A program made the translations under genes and the position numbers. 64,000 bases of DNA, taken from positions 62,001 through 126,000 of the forward strand of contig JBGPHC010000004.1 of the NCBI GenBank assembly GCA_041484195.1, given 5' to 3'. The stretch comes from PSRI01 sp041484195 (lineage in GTDB: Bacteria > Bacteroidota > Bacteroidia > Chitinophagales > Chitinophagaceae). The notes below the pieces were generated by a model. The model did no database searches, was not told where the DNA came from, and saw nothing but the letters and a program-made list of their open reading frames with translations. Shown piece by piece: positions 25,400 to 33,281 of this stretch (position 1 is the first letter of the stretch; each line of letters begins with the position of its first letter).

Positions 25400-26482
25400 A
25401 TGAACGAAATAGCAAGGGTTCCAAGCGAAAGAATGGAAACCCAATCCGACATGAGGAATTTGGATTTCTTAGAATCTTCGGGTATCCTTGACCAGTTCCC
25501 GGGATTGGGGCAGAAAACGGATGTCAGGTCCCCCGTGAAAGAAGCATCGAGTCCCCGGAATGCACTATTGATCCCGGAATCTTTAACCCCCATTCTTGAC
25601 TTCTATATGTTACCTCCTTATTCCAATGGAGTGCCAATCATTCAATCCGCTGTTCATGCCGTGGATTCCGACAAAGATAATAATGCGCACGACATACTAA
25701 CACCTTATTATAGTAAGACCTCTTTGGTTGACAAATCCAGGGGTGAAATTAATTTGGCTTTGGTAGCCGGTAGATATTCTCCCACACGTTATCCATGCGA
25801 CACAACATACCCATTTGGTCATATGACATCTGTCGGTGGAAGGCTTGAACAGGAATTGGATCTGTTGACAGCGCAGGACAAATCTCATCTTTTAAGAGTT
25901 ACTGCTTCAATCGAATTGCCGGTGCCTCCGGCGCCCGATGCCAACGTGCCAGGGATTCAAATGCTCATTGGTGAGAAGGGCAGTTACTATGATCATATTT
26001 CCTGCTTAGTTACCGGAGATGACCCATATAGAGGATTGGTAGGTGTATCCGGAGATTTCAGATTGACAGTGGGGGCGAATGATGGTTTTACTAATGGAAC
26101 TTCCTCTTTCCCCTTTTTATCCAGGTTCCAGGTGTCCGGTGCCTTGGCACAGGGTTATTATATTCCGGGATTCAATATTATTACTGAATTATTTATTCCG
26201 GCGGGAATTCAAAAACTGCGAATATTTATGCAGGCCAATATAGCAAGCTATTGCTGTACTGATTATCCAATTCCATACTATGACCAAAATAATTATGGTC
26301 CAATGTCTCTAGTGGGTTTCAGGAATTTTTCATCGGCGCAATTCTATCCGATTTTTAAACTTCCCTTTTATGAATTTGATTGGGGCCCTATAGCAAATAA
26401 TAGCATCAAAGTGAGAAACCTTCATTTGCAATTCTTTGATACGCCTCCTCCTGAAACCGCTCCCCAAAATCCGGTCATTTAG
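25400..26482 (+). CDS. Unrecognised protein, about 360 residues
   Basis: The Met at 25400 (M-N-E-I-A-R-V-P-S-E-R-M) is taken as start; a frame 33 codons longer runs back across the 25284-25308 dyad. No signal peptide or membrane segment. The first 60 residues look disordered (Pro, Ser and charged residues). From about residue 65 the chain is beta-rich with many aromatic, Gly and Pro residues: Y-M-L-P-P-Y-S-N-G-V-P, A-L-V-A-G-R-Y-S-P-T-R-Y-P, L-R-V-T-A-S-I-E-L-P-V-P-P-A-P. A C-C-T-D-Y-P segment occurs near 290, and the tail ends P-P-P-E-T-A-P-Q-N-P-V-I. This could be a carbohydrate- or surface-binding beta-sandwich, but no family is recognised. It is isolated between tRNA-linked repeats and the AbiE pair, with a hairpin after it. 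Confidence 0.65.
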   Translation: MNEIARVPSERMETQSDMRNLDFLESSGILDQFPGLGQKTDVRSPVKEASSPRNALLIPESLTPILDFYMLPPYSNGVPIIQSAVHAVDSDKDNNAHDILTPYYSKTSLVDKSRGEINLALVAGRYSPTRYPCDTTYPFGHMTSVGGRLEQELDLLTAQDKSHLLRVTASIELPVPPAPDANVPGIQMLIGEKGSYYDHISCLVTGDDPYRGLVGVSGDFRLTVGANDGFTNGTSSFPFLSRFQVSGALAQGYYIPGFNIITELFIPAGIQKLRIFMQANIASYCCTDYPIPYYDQNNYGPMSLVGFRNFSSAQFYPIFKLPFYEFDWGPIANNSIKVRNLHLQFFDTPPPETAPQNPVI

Positions 26483-26521
26483 TTAGAATGTTCAAGTGGG
26501 TTCGGTATCCCCAGTTGCGAT

Positions 26522-26551
26522 AATCCGATCCGACAGGTAGCGGATCGGATT
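26522..26551 (+). terminator. Strong hairpin after the unknown gene
   Basis: A perfect 11-bp inverted repeat (AATCCGATCCG / CGGATCGGATT) with an 8-nt loop lies 40 bp after the stop codon. There is no clean T-run, so termination efficiency is uncertain. Confidence 0.5.
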
Positions 26552-26664
26552 CGCTTCTCTTGTGACTATAGAAGAAAAATATCCCCGATAATCTGATGCC
26601 TCAATTTATTGCTCCCTGATGAAAAGCTCTTCTTTCAAATATCAAAGGACCCAAAATGAGCGGT

Positions 26665-27621
26665 CTAAAGCCTATCGATGTTTGCCTTAATTGTGTTGAG
26701 CAATTCATCAAAATCTGGCTGTCCTTTATAATACAGTTTTGATGCTTTTTCATATCGTCTTCTGAAGGTTTCTCTGAGGGATGGTGCAGAAACCAAAAAT
26801 GCTTCATTCTGTGCTATTGGGATTTCTAAATCTATTTTTGGGAACCTTGCCTTCTTGTGGGCTTCATATTCTATTGATCCAATAAATTTCTGGACGGCTA
26901 CATTGCCAAGCAAACAAGAGACATCATAGTATTGCCTCATATAATTCGAGTATTCCTTACCATCGCTTTGTTCCTGTCGAAATTTGGTGGCAATTGTTTG
27001 TAGTTTTTCGACCAAAGTATAACCTGGATGATAACAAGCAATATCAACAGCTCTGTTGTCAATAATTTCCATAAATGGAGCTTTTGTTGCTCTGTCATAT
27101 GCCCATGATCTTATGTTCAGGCATGTATTCGGGGTAACTGTATCAAACCCTGCTTCTAATAATATGCCTTCTTTGACTCCTGCAATTGTATCTGCCTTGG
27201 TTTCATAGTATAGTCTTACCCCTCCGCTTCTAAAATACTTCTCATCGTCAAAAGCATGATCTCTATCTACTGATATGACGCCATCAATTTTTATTGTTGC
27301 TGCCAACCAATCATAAAATTTTCTTCTGGCATCTATGTTGCGAGGACTGTTATTTCTCGGATTTTCATTTATCCCAAAATCTTTGGGAGGGACGATATGT
27401 ATATCTATATCCTCGGAAAAACGATCTATGATTTCATAGCCCTTGGATAAAGAAGTTCCTCCCTTCAACTCAAATTTAAAATCCTGTTTTTTAAGACCAT
27501 ACAAAACATGCATGATCCAATAGTCCTTTTCAATTAATCCTGGTAAAATACCAGTCTCTCCCTCCATGATTCGCAACAAGTCCAAAAATTCACTATTGTT
27601 ATGAAGGAAGTCCGCGGCCAT
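26665..27621 (-). CDS. AbiEii-type nucleotidyltransferase toxin
   Basis: 318 residues matching the AbiEii/AbiGii toxin family. An E-K-D-Y-W segment is at 31-35. The nucleotidyltransferase core follows as L-K-G-G-T-S-L-S-K-G (about 52-61) and E-D-I-D-I-H-I (70-76), giving the G-G-[TS]-S and D-x-D catalytic pattern. In type IV AbiE systems this protein blocks growth by nucleotidyl transfer (shown for tRNA acceptor ends in related toxins), giving phage abortive infection. The start is 1 bp after the stop of the upstream antitoxin gene, so the two are translationally linked. Length is typical. Confidence 0.9.
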   Translation of the reverse strand: MAADFLHNNSEFLDLLRIMEGETGILPGLIEKDYWIMHVLYGLKKQDFKFELKGGTSLSKGYEIIDRFSEDIDIHIVPPKDFGINENPRNNSPRNIDARRKFYDWLAATIKIDGVISVDRDHAFDDEKYFRSGGVRLYYETKADTIAGVKEGILLEAGFDTVTPNTCLNIRSWAYDRATKAPFMEIIDNRAVDIACYHPGYTLVEKLQTIATKFRQEQSDGKEYSNYMRQYYDVSCLLGNVAVQKFIGSIEYEAHKKARFPKIDLEIPIAQNEAFLVSAPSLRETFRRRYEKASKLYYKGQPDFDELLNTIKANIDRL

Positions 27622-27622
27622 T

Positions 27623-28207
27623 CTAGAGTGCTTTTAGTTGCATTAATGCCGCGAATATTTTCTTAGCTTTCATATTCCCATACGCTGTAATAGCACGTTC
27701 CATTTTTTTCTTTTCCAGCGTGCTGACCTTGAAAGATATATTTTTTAAAATTTCGCCTTGATCTTCCGCCAGTACTGCAAGATTATTGACCAGATCTACG
27801 AACAAGAATTCTTTGGTGACCTTCTTAGGGAAATGAGGTCTTATACGGAAATGAAAATTGCGATTACCCAATTTATATTCTCCGTGGCGTTTATGATTAT
27901 ATACAATTCTTTCATTGTAAAGCTGCGAGGTGCCTACGCCCAAACTGTTGTAAGCATTGGCGGAAGTCAATAAGAACCTGTCGTCTTTCAAAAAGCTTCG
28001 CACCAGCGCTTTTTCATCTGGCGGAGTTTTCCCAAAAGAACTTTCCTTGGGAAAATAATACAGGCCCTGGGACAACTTTTGTAGTGTTCCATCTTCCAGC
28101 AATGCCCCCAGATGCCGGTCAACTGATTTGGACCAATTTGCCAATTCAATTCGACGGTAAACCTTACCTCTTGTTAGCTGCTGTTTTAATTTGTCTAACT
28201 GAGCCAT
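27623..28207 (-). CDS. AbiEi-type antitoxin/regulator (DUF6088-like)
   Basis: 194 residues. The N-terminal 60 residues form a winged-helix: G-K-V-Y-R-R-I-E-L-A-N-W, V-D-R-H-L-G-A-L-L-E-D-G-T-L-Q-K-L-S-Q-G-L-Y-Y. This is the DNA-binding part of AbiEi-like antitoxins, which repress their own operon. The rest (about 65-194) is the predicted neutralising domain. It precedes the AbiEii gene with 1 bp between them. An unusually perfect Shine-Dalgarno (AAAGGAGG) lies 4 nt before its ATG, and a Bacteroidota -7 box lies just upstream. Confidence 0.85.
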   Translation of the reverse strand: MAQLDKLKQQLTRGKVYRRIELANWSKSVDRHLGALLEDGTLQKLSQGLYYFPKESSFGKTPPDEKALVRSFLKDDRFLLTSANAYNSLGVGTSQLYNERIVYNHKRHGEYKLGNRNFHFRIRPHFPKKVTKEFLFVDLVNNLAVLAEDQGEILKNISFKVSTLEKKKMERAITAYGNMKAKKIFAALMQLKAL

Positions 28208-28211
28208 AAAT

Positions 28212-28235
28212 CCTCCTTTACTAGAAACAAATATA
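28212..28235 (-). promoter_or_regulatory. AbiE operon promoter -7 element and Shine-Dalgarno
   Basis: On the minus strand TATATTTG (28228-28235) matches TAnnTTTG; the -33 element is not clear. AAAGGAGG (28212-28219) is complementary to the 16S rRNA tail and 4 nt from the ATG. This leaves a leader of only about 15 nt. Confidence 0.65.
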
Positions 28236-28418
28236 AGTTTATTTTCTTAGTTGTGAAGATTTTAATTTAAAATTCATGCAAAATTTGTATCTATTACATT
28301 TATATTCAACTACTTATGGTTAAACTTATCATTCTATAATTAAATTCATTTTTGAAGACAAAAACTGCCTTTCAGTGATAAAAATCCCCAAGATCAATAG
28401 GCAATAACCCTTTATGCC

Positions 28419-28486
28419 GTTGTTGGTGTTTCCCCTTGAATGATCGCAAACTATTTGAATAAAAGTTACAGGGGAGCACCAACAAC
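28419..28486. repeat. Near-perfect inverted repeat between AbiE and the sialidase-like gene
   Basis: An 18-nt arm starting GTTGTTGGTG (28419-28436) and a 17-nt arm ending CACCAACAAC (28470-28486) are reverse complements but for one change and one gap, with 33 bp between. A third partial arm (GTTGGCGCTCCCT) follows near 28504. This occupies the otherwise empty 28208-28673 stretch. It could fold as an RNA hairpin or be a relic of a small mobile repeat. Confidence 0.5.
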
Positions 28487-28673
28487 AAAAGTGAAAAGGC
28501 ATAGTTGGCGCTCCCTGAACAAGGGTAGCTTGCATCTGGCTTTTTATCTGGGAATTTTCCTCAAGTGGTCAAAATTTTATCAAATATTGGATTGCTGCCA
28601 TAATCCCAAATTGCCTTTCCTTTGTACTCATAATGAGCAAAATTCTATTCCATTCAAATCATATTCCACTCAA

Positions 28674-29738
28674 ATGAGAACTTCACTTGTATTGATACTG
28701 TCCGTCCTTGCATTTTCTTTGGCATCCTGTGGCAACCACAAAAAAACAGACTCAAATGATCTGGTGATTGGCAGCGGGCAAATACCAAACTTGGTAACAG
28801 AAAATGAGAATAATGTCCATGTCGTCTTCGGAAAGGGCGACAGCCTCTACTACAGTTTTTCCACCGACAAAGGGCAGAGTTTTTCCAGTCCCCTCCTGGT
28901 GGATACCCTCCCTGGCCTGGTTTCATTTGCCATGCGTGGACCTCAAATCACCAATGCATCAAAGGGACTGACAATCATCGTCGCCACCCGGGAAGGAAAT
29001 ATTTTTTCATACATAAAAGATGGAACAGGGCCTTGGCAAAAGGCGGGCCGGATCAACGACGCCGATACCATTTGCAAGGAGGGTTTCCTGGCTCTGGGAA
29101 GCGATGGGAACCAAAATCTCTTCGCTGCCTGGCTGGACCTGCGCAACAATGCCCACAATAAGATTTACGGAGCGAGATCCGCCGATGGCGGTAAAACCTG
29201 GTCGAAGAATATCGAGGTCTATGCTTCACCCGACGGAACCGTTTGTGAATGTTGCAAACCCTCGGTCGCCGTAAAGGAAAAAAATATTTATGTGATGTTC
29301 AGAAACTGGATTAAGGGGAACAGGGATCTATACCTTATTCAATCCTCCGATGGTGGAGACAGTTTCGGAGAGGCTAATAAATTGGGTGGCGGCAGTTGGA
29401 AACTAAACGGCTGCCCAATGGACGGTGGATCAGTGGCCATCAATCCCTTGGGAATTCCTCAAACGGTATGGCGCAGGGAAGGCACCATCTATGCATGCGA
29501 ACCTGGAAAAGATGAAAAAGAAATTGGGATGGGGAAAAGTTGTACCATGACTATTGCAGGAAAAAACAACGTCTATGCCTGGGTGGAAGACGGCAATATT
29601 GTCTGCCTCTTACCTGGTGGGAAAAAGGAATTATTGGGTAAAGGCTCATTGCCTGTATTGAAAACTATCGGCGAAGATGAACTGATATGTGTCTGGCAAA
29701 CGGACAAAGAAATTAGGCGCGCCCTGCTGCATTTGTAA
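28674..29738 (+). CDS. Sialidase-like (BNR-repeat) lipoprotein
   Basis: 354 residues from the ATG at 28674, which begins a lipoprotein signal (M-R-T-S-L-V-L-I-L-S-V-L-A-F-S-L-A-S-C); a 78-codon longer frame has no such feature. BNR-type Asp-box motifs are visible: S-T-D-K-G-Q-S-F, S-A-D-G-G-K-T-W and S-S-D-G-G-D-S-F, giving a six-bladed propeller of the sialidase superfamily. A C-E-C-C-K-P segment (about residue 200) is unusual and could bind metal. There is no clear Arg triad, so sialidase activity is not claimed. It is probably anchored to the outer or inner membrane by a lipid. Confidence 0.8.
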   Translation: MRTSLVLILSVLAFSLASCGNHKKTDSNDLVIGSGQIPNLVTENENNVHVVFGKGDSLYYSFSTDKGQSFSSPLLVDTLPGLVSFAMRGPQITNASKGLTIIVATREGNIFSYIKDGTGPWQKAGRINDADTICKEGFLALGSDGNQNLFAAWLDLRNNAHNKIYGARSADGGKTWSKNIEVYASPDGTVCECCKPSVAVKEKNIYVMFRNWIKGNRDLYLIQSSDGGDSFGEANKLGGGSWKLNGCPMDGGSVAINPLGIPQTVWRREGTIYACEPGKDEKEIGMGKSCTMTIAGKNNVYAWVEDGNIVCLLPGGKKELLGKGSLPVLKTIGEDELICVWQTDKEIRRALLHL

Positions 29739-29796
29739 TGACTCTTCCACAATTGTAGTTCCGGAGCTAGAAAAATTAATAATCTGTTCCCAATCA

Positions 29797-31053
29797 TTAA
29801 TTCCTGATTTGAGTTTTCGTAAAAACGGAACTCGCCGTATGTCCGCCGAAGCCAAAAGTATTATTGAGCGCGTAGTTTACAGGCTGCCTCACAGATTTTC
29901 CGAGAATAATATTCATGCCTGCGGGAATTTTTTCGTCCAGGATTTCAGTATTTATTGTGCCGGGGATGATATCATTCTTTACTGACAATACACTGATGAT
30001 GGCTTCAACTGCGCCTGCGGCGCCCAGCAAATGCCCGGTCATGGATTTAGTGGCGCTGATTGGCACCGGTATATCACCAAACACTTTTCTGATCCCGAGC
30101 AATTCACTTATATCTCCCTGTCCGGTTGAAGTGGCGTGTGTATTGATATAATCAATTTTATCGGGGCCGATGCCTGCATCAGCCAATGCCTTTGAAATGC
30201 CCAGAGCCGCGCCCAGCCCTTCGGGATGTGTACCCGTGAGATGGTATGCATCGGCAGCCATGCCACCTCCCGCCATTTCTGCATAAATGGTTGCACCCCT
30301 CTTTACGGCATGCTCCCATTCTTCCAGGATCAATGCTCCAGCCCCTTCACCTATTACAAATCCGTCCCTGTCTTTGTCAAATGGACGGGATGCTTTTCCC
30401 GGCTCATCATTTCTTTTTGACAATGCCTGCGAAGCGCTGAAACCTCCCATTGAGGCTGCAGTGATAGCTGCTTCCGAACCTCCGGCAACCATGATCATGG
30501 CCTTTCCCATCCTAATCAGGTCGAAGGCGCTGATGAGCGCCGTATTGGAAGATGCGCAGGCAGATACCGTGCAATAATTGGGTCCATGCAGCCCATGCCG
30601 GATGGAAATGACACCTGCAGCAATATCGGCAATCATCTTTGGTATGAAATACGGACTGAACCTCGGCGTACCGTCTCCCGCATAAAATTCTTTCAACTGT
30701 TGTTCAAAAGTTCCGATGCCTCCATTTCCCGATGCCCAGATCACCCCGATTTCGGCCAGTTTCTCCAGGTCCATGGATTTAAAATCGAGGCCCGAATCCT
30801 GAATGGCCTGTTCACTGGCGGCAATGGCATATTGGGTGAACAAATCGTATTTCTTCAATTCCCTTTTCTCAATATATTCTTCCGGGTTGAAATTTCTCAC
30901 TTCACATCCAAAACGGGTCTTGAATTTGGACGCGTCAAATTTTGTGAGCATGCCCGCACCACTCTTACCGACAACAATATTTTGCCAGAATTCATTCACT
31001 GTATTGCCCAGAGGCGTAATGGCGCCAAGGCCTGTAATCGCGACTCTTTTCAT
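29797..31053 (-). CDS. Beta-ketoacyl-ACP synthase II (FabF-type)
   Basis: 418 residues from the Met at 31053 (M-K-R-V-A-I-T-G-L-G-A-I-T-P-L-G); the longer frame adds nine residues. All catalytic residues are present: Cys166 in V-S-A-C-A-S-S-N, His306 in N-T-H-A-T-S-T and His341 in M-T-G-H-L-L-G-A-A-G. It condenses malonyl-ACP with acyl-ACP in fatty acid elongation in the cytoplasm. It is not next to acpP or other fab genes, which suggests a second, specialised copy. A tetR gene lies 143 bp upstream on the same strand and may control it. Confidence 0.9.
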   Translation of the reverse strand: MKRVAITGLGAITPLGNTVNEFWQNIVVGKSGAGMLTKFDASKFKTRFGCEVRNFNPEEYIEKRELKKYDLFTQYAIAASEQAIQDSGLDFKSMDLEKLAEIGVIWASGNGGIGTFEQQLKEFYAGDGTPRFSPYFIPKMIADIAAGVISIRHGLHGPNYCTVSACASSNTALISAFDLIRMGKAMIMVAGGSEAAITAASMGGFSASQALSKRNDEPGKASRPFDKDRDGFVIGEGAGALILEEWEHAVKRGATIYAEMAGGGMAADAYHLTGTHPEGLGAALGISKALADAGIGPDKIDYINTHATSTGQGDISELLGIRKVFGDIPVPISATKSMTGHLLGAAGAVEAIISVLSVKNDIIPGTINTEILDEKIPAGMNIILGKSVRQPVNYALNNTFGFGGHTASSVFTKTQIRN

Positions 31054-31195
31054 AATAAGTTTTGATGCTGGTACAATCACGGAACTTCGTTATCAGTCCT
31101 GCGAAAAGCCTGCAATGTATGAACAATTATCCGGCTGCTTAGCCATTGGTTGCTTTCTATACACAGAGTTTAAACTGTGTTCAAGATGAAGCATA

Positions 31196-31783
31196 TTATT
31201 CCAACGACAGGATCAATTCTTCCACCGCTCCTGCAACCAGCTTCCTGTAATTTGCCTTTCCCGTGAGCCTGCTTATCATTATGCCGCCTTCTATCATCGC
31301 GATGATACTTAGCGCAAAGCGTTCGGGATCCACGGTATCTTTGAACTCATGATTCGCGATCCCGCTTCTGACCAATCCGGCGATCTTATTCTTCCAATTT
31401 ACCAGGGCCGCACTGGCCCTGGCCTTCAATAAAGGGTGTGTGTCATCGGCCTCTGTAGCGGTATTCAATATGGGGCATCCGCCTTCAGGAAATGGAGGCC
31501 TCATACAATTTGAATATACTCTCGCATACACCAGCAGTTTATCCTTATAGCCGCGTTCCCCAAGCATTTCCTGATGAACGATCTCCTCCAGTTTATTCAA
31601 ATTACATTCAAAAGCCGCCAGGGCCACTTCGTCCTTATTGGCGAAGTTCCCATAAATGCTTCCCTTAGTGAGGCCGGTCGCTAAGGTCATATCACTCAAA
31701 GAAGTGCCCGCATAGCCTTTCACGTTGAAAATGGCGGCAGTTTTTTCTACGATATATTGTCTGGTTCTATCGGCTTTGTTCAT
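31196..31783 (-). CDS. TetR/AcrR-family repressor
   Basis: 195 residues from the Met at 31783 (M-N-K-A-D-R-T-R-Q-Y-I-V-E-K-T-A). The N-terminal helix-turn-helix (about 8-55) is typical: F-N-V-K-G-Y-A-G-T-S-L-S-D-M, L-T-K-G-S-I-Y-G-N-F. The C-terminal ligand domain (about 75-195) includes C-M-R-P-P-F-P-E-G-G-C-P-I-L-N-T, a pattern seen in the AcuR/YxaF-like TetR branch. It is expected to bind the perfect palindrome in its own promoter. fabF lies downstream on the same strand; a small frame on the other strand lies divergently. Confidence 0.9.
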   Translation of the reverse strand: MNKADRTRQYIVEKTAAIFNVKGYAGTSLSDMTLATGLTKGSIYGNFANKDEVALAAFECNLNKLEEIVHQEMLGERGYKDKLLVYARVYSNCMRPPFPEGGCPILNTATEADDTHPLLKARASAALVNWKNKIAGLVRSGIANHEFKDTVDPERFALSIIAMIEGGIMISRLTGKANYRKLVAGAVEELILSLE

Positions 31784-31804
31784 GGAATTTACCCCTTGAC
31801 CCTG

Positions 31805-31836
31805 CAAAAATATACCAATTGGTATAATTCTGCAAA
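31805..31836 (-). promoter_or_regulatory. tetR promoter with operator palindrome in the spacer
   Basis: On the minus strand TTTG (31833-31836) and TATTTTTG (31805-31812) form the -33 and -7 elements of a Bacteroidota promoter with a 20-bp spacer. The perfect 16-bp palindrome TATACCAATTGGTATA (31811-31826) fills the spacer and touches the -7 box. A repressor bound there would block sigma factor directly, the expected layout for TetR autoregulation. Confidence 0.8.
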
Positions 31837-31869
31837 TCGAAGATGTAGCGGGATTTTCCCGAAGGGAGA

Positions 31870-32010
31870 ATGGTATATGAAGATTATAACAACCTGGTAC
31901 AACCGCAGATGGGCTCCGTTTTGCAACTTGAAGTGCATGGTGCCAACCAGGCTCTGTACGAAAAGATTACTGACTGGCTACCCAAACCTTGGCGCCGTTC
32001 TCTTCACTAG
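31870..32010 (+). CDS. Possible small protein divergent from tetR, 46 residues
   Basis: The frame starts at an ATG just after an AAGGGAG purine run, 44 bp to the right of the operator palindrome, and reads M-V-Y-E-D-Y-N-N-L-V-Q-P-Q-M-G-S-V-L-Q-L, ending W-L-P-K-P-W-R-R-S-L-H. Codon and residue mix look protein-like. Its last 44 bp overlap the 3' end of the gene on the opposite strand, so it may be the truncated 5' end of a former TetR-controlled gene. No family is recognised. Confidence 0.3.
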   Translation: MVYEDYNNLVQPQMGSVLQLEVHGANQALYEKITDWLPKPWRRSLH

Positions 32011-32248
32011 CCCAGCGCGAAAGGATATCGCTGTTTATGTTTTCATAAATATCCAACCCCGTTCCCTGAATGGCAGGCTCTTTCACCGGCACGAGGATAA
32101 GGTAGTGCGGATCCACATAATCCAGGTGTTTTTCTCTGGTATAGCCTCTTACCTGCACATATTGAACCCCTTCCCGGATCATCCGATCGAGCACTTTTTG
32201 AGTGAAGGGTTCCACTGACTTGAAATGATCCCTGGTTTCTTCTTTCAT
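31967..32248 (-). CDS. Hypothetical protein, 93 residues
   Basis: From the Met at 32248 (M-K-E-E-T-R-D-H-F-K-S-V-E-P-F-T-Q) the chain has a helical first half (K-V-L-D-R-M-I-R-E-G) and a beta-rich second half (V-Q-Y-V-Q-V-R-G-Y, H-Y-L-I-L-V-P-V-K). There is no signal peptide. A start 12 codons earlier is possible. It is a small soluble domain I do not recognise. It lies downstream of the methyltransferase gene on the same strand. Confidence 0.6.
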   Translation of the reverse strand: MKEETRDHFKSVEPFTQKVLDRMIREGVQYVQVRGYTREKHLDYVDPHYLILVPVKEPAIQGTGLDIYENINSDILSRWASEENGAKVWVASQ

Positions 32249-32373
32249 ATACTTCCTTTTTATAGCTTGCTGTCCGATTCCCAAAATCAGGAAACCTCTT
32301 TTTTCGATTCATTCAGAATTATCTGTTCAGTTAATATCCTGGGTTTAAACCTAGGAACATCGTGTGTGCCTGA

Positions 32374-32994
32374 TCATTTCTTTTCCCAACATTTCAAAAT
32401 TCCTTCCGCGTGCGTTTCCTTCAACTCATAAGAAGGCGGAATTTCATCTTCCAAACTATGATAGGTAACCAGCCTTGTTCCTGGCCGCATTTCCTCCAGC
32501 TTCTGAAACAGAAACCTGCAATAGTAATAGTATAACTCTGAGCTATAGTCAATGCTCTCATCTATCCGGTCCTCTCTTATTAGGTTTTCATAGAAAGAAT
32601 TATAGAAATAAAAAGCATTGAAACTCCTGAAGTCTATCTGTGTGAAGTTGCCATGAACAAATTCGAGATTATTCAGATCCAGGATGCCTTTGGCGGATTC
32701 AGCGATATCAACGAGATGTATTCGCTGTTCCACACCCGTAAATTGCGCCTGAGGTTTATAGTAAGCTGCGGCCAGGCAAAATTTCCCGGCCCCGCTCCCA
32801 ATATCAAGTACTCTGACCCGGGAATGCTGTGCCAGGAATTGAGAAGCCAGGCGTGCAATATGCAACGGCGTCCAATGTCGTCTTGCCAGCATTTGGATAT
32901 CGACAGGGTATAGTCGATGAAATGCCAGGTCGGAATCAAACCATTTGTCGGCCTGTCTGGTATTTGGCGAGGAAGATATGGAACGGAACCTCAT
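32374..32994 (-). CDS. Class I SAM-dependent methyltransferase
   Basis: 206 residues. Motif I is V-L-D-I-G-S-G-A-G-K-F (about 62-72), which binds S-adenosylmethionine. It is followed by the acidic-residue strand F-T-G-V-E-Q-R and a motif-IV region N-A-F-Y-F-Y-N-S-F-Y. The fold is complete and the end (Y-E-L-K-E-T-H-A-E-G-I-L-K-C-W) is typical for a small stand-alone enzyme. The substrate cannot be told; an N-P-P-Y motif for nucleic-acid amine targets is absent. Confidence 0.75.
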   Translation of the reverse strand: MRFRSISSSPNTRQADKWFDSDLAFHRLYPVDIQMLARRHWTPLHIARLASQFLAQHSRVRVLDIGSGAGKFCLAAAYYKPQAQFTGVEQRIHLVDIAESAKGILDLNNLEFVHGNFTQIDFRSFNAFYFYNSFYENLIREDRIDESIDYSSELYYYYCRFLFQKLEEMRPGTRLVTYHSLEDEIPPSYELKETHAEGILKCWEKK

Positions 32995-33265
32995 AAATTT
33001 TTTGGAATTGCATCAGGACAATTAGGATCCGCCTGCTTTTTCAGATTCTCTAAATATTAACAAATATTTTCACTGACTCTGAGTCGCTCCCCAATCTGCC
33101 TCCTTTCAATTGAGAGCCATGAAACTCAAGCCTGTAAAGGAATGCAGGGAAATCATAAAGGCCTTGAAAATTCGCCGGAATCAATTTGCAAAGTTACGCT
33201 GCTCCGGGACTTAATGCTGTGAACCTTATCAATCAAAAAAGTGAGATTAATCATTTATTAAGAGA

Positions 33266-33273
33266 TAAATTTG
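33266..33273 (+). promoter_or_regulatory. -7 element before the crp-like gene
   Basis: TAAATTTG matches the Bacteroidota -7 box and lies 8 bp before the ATG at 33282. No -33 element is evident. If used, transcripts start near the ATG, favouring that start over the upstream ATG at 33186. Confidence 0.4.
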
Positions 33274-33281
33274 CGGGAATC

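Noticed and set aside
28674..29738. Calling the BNR lipoprotein a true sialidase
   Set aside because: Asp-boxes are visible but no clear Arg triad or catalytic Tyr/Glu could be identified.
31757..32218. 153-codon plus-strand frame next to tetR
   Set aside because: It runs through the tetR promoter and antisense to the 93-residue gene; composition is poor.
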